From Coix lacryma-jobi var. lacryma-jobi (lineage: Eukaryota > Streptophyta > Magnoliopsida > Poales > Poaceae), in the NCBI GenBank assembly GCA_009763385.1, contig CM019825.1:120839631-120903630 (forward strand): a stretch of 64,000 nt of DNA, in the 5' to 3' direction. Of this stretch, positions 1 to 10,742 are shown piece by piece. The notes under the pieces were generated by a model that did not search any database, had not been told where the DNA came from, and saw only the letters and a program-made list of their open reading frames with translations. The position numbers were made by a program, and so were the translations under genes. Every line of letters begins with the position of its first letter. The stretch's first letter is position 1.

Positions 1-1
1 A

Positions 2-1024
2 TGGGCATACTTCAAAGTCTTTGGACTAAAGCCTGCTTACTTTGTGCTCAACAACTTGATTGGCCACACCCTGGACCCCAAAGTTGGAGACAATGATAAT
101 TTGAGAGATGATGCACCCAAGGTCCTTGTCCAGTTTGCTCGGCCAGATGGACGTTTCAGCATTTCACACTTTCTCTGGCAGAAGATCTCAGATGTGTACA
201 ATGACCCTCACAAGAACCTGCATTATGCTCCATATCTTATGCATATCATTGAGCATGTTGTTGGAGCCACCTTCGACTATGATCGGACCGTGAAGGAGTA
301 CAGTGTTCGCAAGTTCTCTTCCACGAGTTCCACGGGCAAGGAAAAGGTTGATAAAGGTGGTGACATTCCAGCAGCAGCAGCAGCTCCTGGCGAGGCACAT
401 GGCCCAGAGCAGGCTCGTGGAGAGGTGCCTCCTGCTACCGCTCCTCCTCCGCGTCGTGAGAGGCGTGGGAGTGGCGGTGTTCGCTACGCTCTCGGTAAGT
501 TCTTTCAGTGGATGTGCTACAGGGCCGAGCGCGACGAACGGCATCAGCAGGAGGTGCGTGAGCACCTTGGTCTTCCTCCTCGTTCGCCGCCCCGACCCTT
601 TCCGGACCCCTTCGCCGAGTACGACGCTCAGCCTCGACGCGATGATGATGATGACGATGATGACGATGACGATGATGGCCAGCAACAGCAGCAGCTGGGT
701 GGTGATGAGGCCGGGATCTTCTCCTCTGAGATGTATCAGCCTCTTCAGCCCCCGCCTTCGTACCAGCCTCCGCCCTTCTACCCCGACTACGGTATGGATC
801 CTTCACATGGTGGTGGATCCACCTCGTACCAGGGTGGCGGTGGTGGCTCCTACACGGGCTTTGCTGCCCCCGACGCCGATCCAGCCGGGAGTGGTGGCTT
901 CCGCGACCCTACTCCTCCGCTGGATCCTTCTGATGCCCCTTCGTCGTCGTATCCAGGTGGAGATCTTGGTGCCAGTGCTTACTCATCTCTCTTTGGTGGT
1001 CCGTATCCAGGTGGCTACTATTAG
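2..1024 (+). CDS. Additional ORF of element S, function unknown (5' truncated by window)
   Basis: The frame is open from base 2 to a TAG at 1022-1024, giving about 340 codons without a stop. The first 100 or so residues look like a folded domain rich in aromatic residues (FARPDGRFSISHFLWQKI is typical). After that come an alanine- and proline-rich linker, a run of about eleven aspartates near base 640-676, a short glutamine run, and a low-complexity Gly/Ser/Pro/Tyr tail. No zinc knuckle, protease, integrase or RT motif is seen. It lies between the unseen pol region and the 3' LTR, the place where SIRE-type elements carry an extra or envelope-like ORF, but I see no membrane segment. No function is assigned. 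Confidence 0.55.
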   Translation, partial: WAYFKVFGLKPAYFVLNNLIGHTLDPKVGDNDNLRDDAPKVLVQFARPDGRFSISHFLWQKISDVYNDPHKNLHYAPYLMHIIEHVVGATFDYDRTVKEYSVRKFSSTSSTGKEKVDKGGDIPAAAAAPGEAHGPEQARGEVPPATAPPPRRERRGSGGVRYALGKFFQWMCYRAERDERHQQEVREHLGLPPRSPPRPFPDPFAEYDAQPRRDDDDDDDDDDDDGQQQQQLGGDEAGIFSSEMYQPLQPPPSYQPPPFYPDYGMDPSHGGGSTSYQGGGGGSYTGFAAPDADPAGSGGFRDPTPPLDPSDAPSSSYPGGDLGASAYSSLFGGPYPGGYY

Positions 1025-1068
1025 TTGCTCTTGCTTATCTTGGCCTACCCCTTTTGGCATTTGATGAC

Positions 1069-1552
1069 AAAGGGGGAGTGTTAGGCTTATCTTGATGTAA
1101 TAGCTAGCTGTGAGAGAGAGTTAATCTTTGAGAACTAAGTGTGGTATGCTACTCTTTTATTTGTGATGTGATGGGATGTAAAACATTTAAGCTGTTTTGA
1201 TTAAATTCATGTATGTTTCATCCCCTCTATTTCTGCTCATGTCATGGATGGTGATTGTTGTTTTCAACTTATTTCATTGTTTTGTGGATCACCATGTCAT
1301 GTAGACCATGCATCACAAATTGTCATATATGTTGTTGTCACGCACTCTTAGGCACCCTATGGATTGCAAAATTTAGGGGGGCTCTTGTTCTTGTGTATGC
1401 AACCTTATTTTTTAGTCAAGGTTTGTAATTCATATCCAAAGCATACACTAAGGGGGAGCTCGAACTAAATTTTGGAATTCAAAAGCTTCAATTCTTTCTA
1501 TCCTTATTGTAAGCCTAAGTTGGTTGTCATCAATTACCAAAAAGGGGGAGTT
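1069..1552 (+). promoter_or_regulatory. Multiple polypurine tracts before the 3' LTR of S
   Basis: AAAGGGGGAG-like tracts occur at 1069-1078, near 1373, at 1450-1459 and at 1541-1550. The last one directly precedes the LTR and is the probable plus-strand primer. The rest of 1025-1552 is AT-rich and non-coding. Confidence 0.7.
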
Positions 1553-1892
1553 TGAAAGTGCATTCGCCCCCATTGTGGGTTTTGGATAATTAATGACAAT
1601 CAAATTAGGGACTAACCGTTTATAAAAGCATGTATGCAGGTGTTAGTCCTAGAAAGATTTGAAATGTTAAGATCTCGTGAACAAAGCACGTTTGGATACA
1701 TTTGGACATAAAGATGCCTAGCTCAAGTGGTAGTTTAAAATTTCAATTTTAAACTTGAGTTATAGGTAAGCCGGACTATCAAGAGGGTCACAATTTATGT
1801 TGGCTAGATGTGGAGAAAAGTGCTCAAATCGACTAACTATAGTTTGCTTGAGAGACACCGCACAAACACGGACACATGGAGGGTTTTCTGTG

Positions 1893-2593
1893 CGGGCGGT
1901 AGTACCGCCCATGGGTGGTCGGTAGTACCCCCCGTGGCTTCACCGCGCAGTGCTCAAAACAACCTCTCTGTTTTGGCTCGAAAATGGCCTAGCGGTAGTA
2001 CCGCTATAGGGCCGGTACTACCGCCCCCGGTGGTACCGACCCTGGCCGGTAGCAAGTCAGTTTTGCAACCTTCTCTGTGTAGATTCAAAATGACTTGGCG
2101 GTAGTACCGCTATAGGGCCGGTACTACCGACCCTCGGTGGTACCGACCCTGGTCGGTAGAAAGGCAGATTTGCGAAGCTCTCTGTGTTGATCAAAAATGA
2201 CCTGGCGGCAGTACCGCCATAGGGCCGGTACTACCGCCCCCGGTGGTACCGACCCAAGCTGGTAGTAACCAAGTTTTGCAGGGCTCTCTGTGCTGACTCG
2301 ATTTTGACTTGGCGGTAGTACCGCCATTAGGCTGGTACTACCGACCCTCGGTGGCACCGACCCTGGTCGGTAGTAACCGAGGGACTGAGTCCCTTTCTGC
2401 GGAGCTCTCTATTCGTGGCCATTTTGGCCTGGCGGTAGTACCGCCATAGGACCGGTACTACCGCCCCTCGGTGGTACCGCCCCACGGGCGGTAGTTGACT
2501 TTGGGTCAGATTCAGATCTGAGTGACCGTTAGTGTCTGGTCAATGACTGGTCGGTACTACCGACCATGGGTGGTCGGTACTACCGACCAGCCT
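1893..2593 (+). repeat. U3 array of palindromic GC-rich repeats in S LTR
   Basis: About five to six imperfect units of roughly 110 bp each carry GGCGGTAGTACCGCC and a CGGTACTACCG half, separated by CTCTCTGTGTTG-like spacers. Each unit can fold on itself. The array ends immediately upstream of the TATA-like sequence. Confidence 0.8.
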
Positions 2594-2606
2594 CGGGACT
2601 GGGAGA

Positions 2607-2616
2607 CTATTTATAG
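2607..2616 (+). promoter_or_regulatory. TATA-like box of S LTR
   Basis: CTATTTATAG sits just after the palindromic array and about 890 bp before the LTR end, a plausible U3/R promoter position. Confidence 0.55.
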
Positions 2617-3498
2617 CCCTCCACTTGACTTTTGAAGGTTACCCACTCATTCCATTCATTCATTGCGACCTACTTTCAGACAAAGCTCTCTCCAAGCATT
2701 GACTACTCCCCTCTCTCTCCCCCTTTGCTCCTAGATTCATTCCCTTGCAAGATTTGAGCTAGGGAAGTGAGATTAGAGAGCGGGAAGCTTCGATCTACGA
2801 CTTGAGCACTTGGTTTCCATTTAGCCGGCTTGATTTGTGTCTTTTACTCTTGAGCTCTTTGAGCTCTAGCCGGTTAGGTGTTCTTTGTGGTAGCCCGTAT
2901 TGATTCACTTGTGAGGGCTCCCCGAAGCGTTTGTATTACCCCTGTGATTTCTAGTGGAGAAACTCTAGTAGCCTTTGTGGTTGCTTGAGTGAGGCTAGGA
3001 GGTGAAATAAACTCCGACCTTTGTGGTCACCTCAACAACGAGGACGTAGGCACTCCTTAGTGGATTGGCCGAACCTCGGGATAAATCGTGTGTCTCGTGT
3101 GCTTGTTGTTGTCTCTACTTTGTATATTACGCTTGTTGTTGTGTTCTTCGTGTTCTTCCTATCCCTAACTCTTTCTTAGGTTGGGAAGGCTCGATCTACA
3201 TCAAGGGAAGCAACCAAGGCTCGGTGAGAGTAGAATTACTATCGGTCATACTTAGGGAAGTGGGGCTAGATTCTTGTATTACATTCATAGCTCACGTACT
3301 TCGGATTTGTAGTTCCTTTTAGGATTCCCGGTTGTGCCGTTTGTTTGTGTCGGTAGTACCGGTGTTTTACACCCGGTAGTACCTACCCAAACATACCGGC
3401 CTCTCTGGTTGTTATCTAACTACATCTCTTAGTTTGTGAAGTTTCAGATTGTTTAAAATCACCTATTCACCCCCCTCTAGGCTGATTTGATCCTTTCA

Positions 3499-4555
3499 GT
3501 GGGCCCCACCGGTCGGTTAGGGGTCGGCACCCCTGGCCTCCTCCTTCGTCCACGGTTCAGTACACAATCGCTACACTCTATTTTTCGATTTTTAAGCTTC
3601 TATTTCGAATTAAATTAAAAAATATATATATATTCTCGTCAATAACATGCAATCTATAAACTCTGATTAAAGGAAAGATTATTTTTTTTTTGACATGCTC
3701 ATGGTATAGAGTCACACAACACCTTTTCTGGAAGTCTTGCTTTGATAAAAACTTAAAGAAACCCATATCACTTAGAGTTGTTGTGGAATATGATAAAAGA
3801 ATAATGAGAACTTAATTCTTGAAGTATGAGCATTGGAGAATTTCATTTGCAAATTTAAAAGAGATTAGCAACACTTCTCCTTTGTAGTAAATAGATTGGC
3901 AGCCAAAGTTATTCATAAAATCAATCATCACATTAATTACTTATTTCTATTAAACTAATAGTCTTTGTTGAGAAATTTATTATGCTCTAAAGATCGAGAT
4001 CCTTACAAATAAAGAAAGATTCACTCTTCCAAAGTAGTATTGTGTTAGAGGCATGGGACTATGCAAAAGTATGAAAAATGAGGAAAGAAAAATAGACAAG
4101 TGTCCGACACACCTCAAAAAAAGAGTATTATGATAAAAATATGATAAAAAAAGAAGATAGCCCATGGTTCCTCTAATTACAATATGCCAGTAAGAGTGAC
4201 AAAGTTTAAAAAGATTAAATCTTGATCTAAGAGTATAGTATTTTTCTCCTTTGACTTGGTAAAATGAACTGCTCCACATTAATAAAATACTTTGGTATGG
4301 AATTGAAGTGCTACAAAAGGAGAAGGAAAGCTATGACTTGTTTCGAAAAATTCAAAAACTCCAATGTCTTGTGCTAAAAGAAAAGGGTGATCTGTTTCAA
4401 CGATTATGCTCCCCAACTACTCAAGGTTTTATGATAAATACACTGGATCTTACAATACAAGTATGAATAGAAAGGTCTAGTGTTTGATATCTTATCCTAC
4501 AGTTATAATCCAACCTTTTATCAAGGACGAGTAAAAGCCTAAGTGTGGGGGAGTT
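3499..4555 (+). mobile_element. 3' internal region of Gypsy-like element G, non-coding
   Basis: AT-rich DNA with no credible ORF. It ends in GGACGAG...AAGTGTGGGGGAG, a polypurine tract of the kind found before the 3' LTR of many plant Gypsy elements. The first 55 bp (CCCCACCGGTCGG region) resemble a segment of G's own LTR near 4855, so a rearranged or second LTR fragment may lie here. Confidence 0.6.
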
Positions 4556-5810
4556 TGTTGACATTAATTAACTCTTATTATTAAAGGTCAATTAAACATG
4601 AAAATGTATAAATACATAAACTCCACCTTAGTATAGGGTTTAAAACTAATGAATTCCACGAGTTTTGGTGAATTGTGAATCTGCAGGGATTAAACAGGAA
4701 AACAACCCTAAATTGCTTCCCCTAGAAGGAAACCAACGGGACATAACGCAACTGCCAAGTCAGGAATACTCCAGAAGATACTAGAGAACACCTGAAGACT
4801 CCATGAGGCAGGGCACCCCGAGACCCCGATAGGTGCGACCGACCGGTCTGGTGGCCCCACCGGTCGGTCGGCCTAGGGCGTCGCCGGCCTCCCCCTTCTG
4901 GAACCTTCCTCTACCGCCTTTAAGGATCCATCTCAGCCCTACGTGAAGTCGGTTTGATCTAACGACTGCGGTTGATCCCTTAGGGCTATATATTCAGGCC
5001 CCCAGGCCCCAGGGAAGAAGAAGGTCCCTCTTCAGAAAAGTCTACGCCTCATTCAGAAACCCTAGAAGAGACTTCAAGAGCCAGCTTTCAAGTAGAAGAC
5101 TAGATACTCCTCTAGTTTAGGTTTAGAACCTAGTCTTATACTAGAATTAGAAGAGAGAGAGAGGAAGAGATTAAGAAGGAGCTTCCGCCTATCGGATCAA
5201 TTTCTTCATCTTGTACCTGCGGATTCAAGTTCATCTTCAACTTGCTTCAGCGATTGTTTCGGTAATCAACGTCTATATTTAAGTTTGAGCCTATGTTCTT
5301 ATTATTCTTAAGGTTTATGACTCTCTTTTGAGTACTTTAATTCTAGTCGCGCTAGAGTTAGAGTAGTTGGATAGTTTAAGTGTGGTGCTTAGACTTGATA
5401 GCTCATAATTGCCTCCTATAACGCCGATAGTAGTGGTTGTTCGCAAGGGTGACTCCTATAGCCTTGTTGATTCTTCTATAGTCCACTTACCCATGTGTAG
5501 GCTCGATAGGATTATACATTTTCATAAAAGACTCATACTCTATTTGTGACCTTTTATGGCAACTTCCCCACTAAGAATAATATAAACATATCACTCTTGA
5601 ATTGGAATTAGACAACCTTAGTGATCCCCTCTATACTTCTAGATTATGCGTCCTTGTTAGCTACTCAGGGGTTAGACTTTAAAGACTTAACACTATCCGT
5701 TTCTTTGGGTTCGATATTTAAAATTGGGTTACTTCGGTGAAGTGCTACATCGGTAGATTTTATCTGTGCGCTTGCAGATAAAGTAGAGTGTGCGTTAATT
5801 TATACCAACA
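4556..5810 (+). repeat. 3' LTR of Gypsy-like element G (1,255 bp)
   Basis: It starts TGTTGACATTAATTAAC and ends ATTTATACCAACA, giving TGTTG/CAACA inverted ends. A TATA-like CTATATATT lies near 4986. GC-rich CCGACCGGTC palindromes lie near 4850. It abuts a truncated LTR of element B at 5811, so G probably inserted into B's LTR; the missing rest of that LTR would lie to the left, outside the window. Confidence 0.75.
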
Positions 5811-7043
5811 AGCTCTAAGGCTTAGACTTGTTATGAGGAGTTCTAAGGATGTTAGTGAGCTACCCCTAAGAGATCATGGCTCGAACCTAACTCCAAATCG
5901 GTGAATCGGAAGAATTTGGCGCCAAAGGAGAGAAAAGTCGATCCAAAACGAAAACCAACTGATCTACTTGGTCATGAGGTTTGAGTTGAATTCCTTCGGT
6001 GGAAATGATCCCCTCATAGCAAAGAACAAGTTGATTCAAATGGTTTTTCAAATGGAGCAACATAGAGAGAGATCGATCGACGGGAGAAATGTGGAGAAAA
6101 GATGAACGCGAATCACAACCATGAATTCCAGCCGAAAATCGTCCCCATGAGGAGACAACGGGAATCCGGTCCCGTTTCCGTAAAATCCAAATACACAGAG
6201 GTATGATTAGCCGTCTCTGCGGATCTCAGTAGCTACAGCAGGGAATGGGAAGCAGGAAACCCCAGAGGAGAATAGCAAATGACTAAGATAGTTTGGAGGG
6301 AGGGGTTGCCTCTCCTAATATAGCCTAATACAATTATTCCCCTTCTACCCTTACTGCTAATGAGCGAGCAGGCTAACCATAAGGGTATTCCTATCCAACT
6401 CGAAGTTGATGTCGATCCGACGGCCACGCCCGCACAACTGGTAGCTTCGCCGCGACGCGACCTCACCGGATGCCGCCACGTGTCGCCACTCGCCGTCCGT
6501 CCTTTTCCTGGACCTCCCCCCGGTTTTGAGGCTGAAACCGGGAAACGAGTCCTCAGGCTGAGTTTTGTGGCCCAAACTCAGAAACCCGCCAGTGCCCAGG
6601 TTTTGTGGCCCAAACCTGGAAACCGTCCTCAGCCCGAGTTTTGAGGCCCAAACTCGGAAACTGGCCAGCACCCAGGTTTTGAGGCCCAAACCTGGAAACC
6701 ATCCATCCGGTGGTTTTTCTGGGGCTCAACCACCAAACCAAAGCCGTAGAGGGATGCACCACCCGTGCATCCTGTCCACCCACATGTCTTCACTTGTCAC
6801 TGTCCCAGGCTGTCAGCCACCATAGCTGATCCTCAGGCCACCGGTCCGTCAATCCAAGCCTCACGTCCGCCCTTCACTGCTCCGGGTCCATCGGCACAGC
6901 ACGTCTCTACTTGACCTTCACCTTGCCTTCGATCACCGTCTCCGAGCTCGACACCTGCACAACACAAGCAAAAGAACATGTGCATCGTACCAGTTGACAA
7001 TCACTCATCATCTCATGATCCGGCATACACCCATGTATCCGCA
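5811..7043 (-). repeat. Truncated 3' LTR of element B
   Basis: On the minus strand it starts TGCGGATACATGG at 7043, right after the polypurine tract, and matches the LTRs of A for about 1.2 kb. It then stops at 5811 against G's LTR, lacking the last part that holds the GGACAGTCC palindromes. Near 5811-5960 it is closer to A's LTR than to B's own 5' LTR. Confidence 0.75.
6510..6720 (-). repeat. Inverted-unit array in B 3' LTR
   Basis: Repeated 36-40 bp units of the type CCAGGTTTGGGCCTCAAAAC, alternating with GAGTTTGGGCCACAAAACTC. Each unit is a small hairpin. The same array occurs in the three other LTRs of this family in the window. Confidence 0.8.
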
Positions 7044-8612
7044 ATCTCCCCCTTGATGAGTGCATTGTCAACTACCAACACAAATCATATGAAGATAGAA
7101 GAAGGAAGGAAGAAGAAGTAAGCGAACTCAACTGGTCAACTAAAACCGAAGCAAAACCAGGAAAAGTCGAATGGAGTGAGCGAGACAACTTGGTTCCCAC
7201 AGACATGGGCAACGGCTCGACGCAACCAAGCAAAGCAAAGCTAGCCCTCAAGAAGAGGTAGAACAGGCTCAACACCGATAGCGAGAAGGTCGGAGCAAGA
7301 AAGACAGAAACATGCTAGTCCCTCCAGAAAGAGGCAAAGGCTCAACACAACTAGCAGAACCGCTCCAAACCAATTGAAAAACCACACAAGCTGAAAATCG
7401 CTCCAAACCAATTGAAAAAAAATCAGCTTCGAACCAATTGACCAACAAAAACTTGTCAAATAAAACAAGCACGCAAACTCTCCCTACAATAGTGCACACA
7501 ACTAGGGACATGATTTTTTAAATTTCTCCCCATTAGTTGAAAATGCACACAACAAGGCAAATGCATATGAGTCACCAATGTAGGTTAGCAGCTTCAGGTA
7601 TATAGTCGATAGAAAGAATAGATGCTCTAGAGAATGTTGATCCAACGATTCAACAACAAGCATAAATGCCAGCAAAGGCTCAAACTGATCACAAAATACA
7701 AAATATGAGCATATGAGCAAAGTGAACAGTTTTAAGCCATTCAGAAAAGGTTTCACCATCAAATTAGCACTAAACATGTATAGACATGAAGTTACACAAG
7801 TGTTAAACATGTATAAAAGGTGAACTACCCCTAGCAAAGTTCAATCATCATGCTATAGGATGAAACGTAGACTTGTGCTTTCAAAATTTTATCGGAGTTG
7901 CAGCGGTGATTACACAAGTTTAAAATTTCAGCATGTGATTGCGAGAGGTTGAAAACTTGACATTGCCTAACTTTTCAACCGAGCTAAGCCTATGCATAAG
8001 CAATCAGAAGCTTGAAGCAACGGTTTTGGTCTTACACTACACGGCTCAAGTTTAACTCCATGTGCAATGAGAAACAGTATCGATACCGTGATGTGCTGTC
8101 AAGTAATCCCATCTCGATCTTTTCAATTCACTTAGACTTGGTTCAAATTTTAACAGAATATGAACACACCAAGCAAGTGAAGGACTCAGAACTAGAGACA
8201 TAGCAACCTAGCATATATGAAGAGTACAAGTGCCTTCAGCATCTTCTACACATGCTAGTTCCCAACTCAATGGAGAACATATTTCAAATTTTACGTTGAA
8301 TTAAGCATATTCACAGTTCTGAAAAGTAGCTCAGCTCACAACATGTATCAGTGATCAAAAAGAGCCTAAGCTACATGCATCATCATATATCATTAGAGCA
8401 TACACTAATCAGAGCATAGATTCATTCTACGGATTATAGACATGAAGCTCGAAAAGATAAAGATGCAAATATAACGAAATACAGAAACTAAACAAGAACA
8501 AAGCAGAAGAAGTCAGACTATGATACAAGAACCAAAATGTTTCCCCCAACTAAAAGGGGAAACACACACCAAGCTCACCTCTCAACCTAGCAAAGGTCGA
8601 TTGGTCCAAAGG
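7044..8612 (-). mobile_element. 3' non-coding region and end of pol of element B
   Basis: Reverse complement of the corresponding part of element A (about 15820-17489). The stop codon of pol lies at 8550-8552 and the last pol codons run to 8612, where A is inserted. The polypurine tract (reads AAGGGGGAGAT on the minus strand) is at 7044-7055. There is no other gene. Confidence 0.8.
8608..8612 (+). repeat. Target site duplication of A, left copy (AAAGG)
   Basis: AAAGG directly before TGCGGATAC. The same five bases follow A's 3' LTR at 19570-19574. Confidence 0.9.
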
Positions 8613-8987
8613 TGCGGATACATGGCTGTATGCCGAGTCTCTGAGTGATGAGTGATTGTCAACTGGGATAATGCGCATGTTATTTGGCTTGTGTTGTGCA
8701 GGTGTTGAGCACGGATACAGTGATCAGAGGCAAGGTGAAGGTCAAGTAGAGACGTGCCGTGCCGATGGACCGAGAGTGGCGAAGGGCGGACGTGAGGCTT
8801 GGACTGAGGGACCGATGGCCCGAGGATCAGCTGTGGTGGCTGGCAGCTTGGGACAGCGACGAGCGAAGACATGCGGGCACGGTGTTGCTTGGGTCGAGGA
8901 CCTGGGGACACGTGTCGGTGGACGGGGTGCACGGGCGGTGCATCCCCTCTATGGCTCGGTTTGGTGGTTGAGCCACAGAAAAACCAC

Positions 8988-9236
8988 CGAGAGGACGGTT
9001 TCCAGGTTTGGGCCTCAAAACCTGGGCGCAGATGGTTTCCGAGTTTGGGCCACAAAACTCGGGCTGAGGACGGTTTCCAGGTTTGGGCCTCAAAACCTGG
9101 GTGCTGCGGGTTTCTGAGTTTGGGCCACAAAACTCAGGCGATGGATGGCTGGTTTCCCGGTTTGGGCCTCAAAACCGAGGGTTGGTCGTGAAGGCTGGTT
9201 TCCCGGTTTAGGCCTCAAAACTGGGGGCGAAGTCCG
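8988..9236 (+). repeat. Inverted-unit array in A 5' LTR (about 6 units)
   Basis: Six units alternate between CAGGTTTGGGCCTCAAAACC and GAGTTTGGGCCACAAAACTC types, with spacers such as GGCGCAGATGG. Each unit is an imperfect hairpin with a GGGCC loop. Confidence 0.8.
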
Positions 9237-10004
9237 GGAAAAGGACGAGCGGAGCGGTGGCGGCACGTGGCGGCAATCGGTGAGGTTGCGTCGAGGCAAC
9301 GCTACCAGTTGTGCGGGCGTGGCCGTCGGATCACCAGCATCTTCGAGTTGGTCCAGAATAACCCTAGGGTTTAGCTGGTTCGCTCTGTAATTAGAGAGGG
9401 GTAGAGTAGGAATTAGAATTAGGATAAGTAGAGGGAGACACCCTCCTCCCTTCCTATCTCAGTCATTTGCTCTTTGCCTTCTAGGTTTTCCTGCTCTCCC
9501 AATCCCCTGCTGTAGCAACTGAGATCCGCAGAGAACCATACCTCTGTGTACTTGAGATTTTGAGGAAGTGAGACCGTAATCTCACTGTTGTAGCGTGTGG
9601 TAGCCACAAGGTTGCAGATCGATGACTTGATTCGTGTTCTTCGCGTTCTTCGTTTCTCCGTGATTTTCCCATCACTCGATCTCCCTCTCTACTGCGTCTT
9701 TGCGAAATCCGTTTGAATCAACTTGTTCTTTATAGTGAGGAGATCATTTCCACTGAAGGAATTCATCTAACTCCTCACGAACAAGTAGATCGGGTTGATT
9801 TTGTTTTCGTGGCGCTTTTTCGGTTCATACACCTTCCCCTTCGATTTCCCATTGATTGAGTAAATTTGAGCGGATGATTTCTTGGGGATAGTCTCCTAAC
9901 TACCTCGTGATCATCCTCTCCAAGTTTGGGATCAAGGGATTTTGGTTTGGATCGATTTGGAGAAGATTTGAGTTGAGGGCGACCAAAATCGCCCTTTTTG
10001 GGTG

Positions 10005-10270
10005 GTCGCGAACAGTCCGCCGTCCACCCCGCGGACAGTCCGCGCGTCGGGATCGAGCCAGGTCAGTGGCTGCGGGTCTCGGCCAGTTTACTGTTTTTGA
10101 CTGGCGGACAGTTCGCCGTTGATTTTCGCGGACAGTCCGGGACTGTCCAGGGAGGTTCTAGCAACTGTGTTGTTTCTGGTATTTGGCCGGTGGACAGTCC
10201 GCCAACCCCTCACTGACAGTCCGCAGTAGGGGCGGACAGTCCAGGACCCCACGGCCGGACAGTCCGGGAT
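10005..10270 (+). repeat. GGACAGTCC palindrome cluster in A 5' LTR
   Basis: About nine copies of GCGGACAGTCCGC or close variants. The 3' LTR of A has the same cluster at about 18895-19160, and the 5' LTR of B carries the GGACTGTCC form at about 25440-25610. Confidence 0.8.
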
Positions 10271-10680
10271 TTGGCTGAAGCCTCCGGTTTTGTGCATTTG
10301 TTCTCCCGGCTTCTTTGCTTGGTTCTCAGACTTCTCGTTTGGCCCTATTGTTCACCGAGGAACCTCTCTAGGTATCTTTGCTACTTGTTAGCATCGGTAT
10401 TTGAGGACTTCTCGACGTAGCCTTCCATCTACGTTCGAGACTCGATTTTTGGGGTCGAACTTGTGCCGGTACTTTTGGTTCTTGGTTTGCTATCGCTTTG
10501 TGGTGCTCGTTGTGATCCTAGGGATCATCCACCCTCTTCCAAGGGTCGTGGGCATCACGGTCTCGATCGAAGCTTTTGGGGGTTCATTTGTGGGACAAAG
10601 GCCAAAGTTTTGAGAGAAATTTTTGAGCTCCCATTCACCCTCCCTCTGGTCGCCTTGCTATCGCATTTTCGGTCCTTCAA

Positions 10681-10693
10681 TTGGTATCGGAGC
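10681..10693 (+). promoter_or_regulatory. Primer binding site of A (tRNA-Met type)
   Basis: TTGGTATCGGAGC lies one base after the LTR end. It differs from the usual plant initiator-Met primer site TGGTATCAGAGC by one base. Confidence 0.8.
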
Positions 10694-10742
10694 GGGTTAA
10701 GGATCTTCCACCTTAGCCGGTTCCAGATCCACAGAAGGCGAC

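Larger units (their letters stand above)
1..3498 (+). mobile_element. 3' part of SIRE-like LTR retrotransposon S
   Basis: The left edge of the window falls inside this element. What is visible is an open reading frame, a non-coding stretch with repeated AAGGGGGAG polypurine tracts, and one LTR starting TGAAAG and ending CTTTCA. Repeated polypurine tracts before the 3' LTR are known from the SIRE/Maximus lineage of Copia elements. No pol domain is visible, so the lineage is inferred. It abuts the interior of Gypsy-like element G at 3499, which suggests S inserted into G. The other flank and its target duplication are outside the window. Confidence 0.75.
1553..3498 (+). repeat. 3' LTR of element S (1,946 bp)
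   Basis: It starts TGAAAGTGCATTCG right after the polypurine tract and ends with TTCACCCCCC...GATCCTTTCA, so it has TG...CA termini with TGAAAG/CTTTCA inverted ends. It contains a palindrome-rich repeat block, then a TATA-like box, then the R/U5 region. The base quintet after it is GTGGG; its partner is off-window. Confidence 0.85.
8613..10679 (+). repeat. 5' LTR of element A (2,067 bp)
   Basis: It starts TGCGGATACATGG and ends TTTTCGGTCCTTCA. It matches 17490-19569 along its whole length. It holds the inverted-unit array (8988-9236) and the GGACAGTCC palindrome cluster (10005-10270). At the position where B's LTR has CTATATAAG, A reads AGGATAAGTAG. Confidence 0.92.

Noticed and set aside
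188..1064. Open frames on the minus strand and in another plus frame over the S ORF
   Set aside because: They overlay the coding frame with poly-D and proline-rich codons; compositional shadows.
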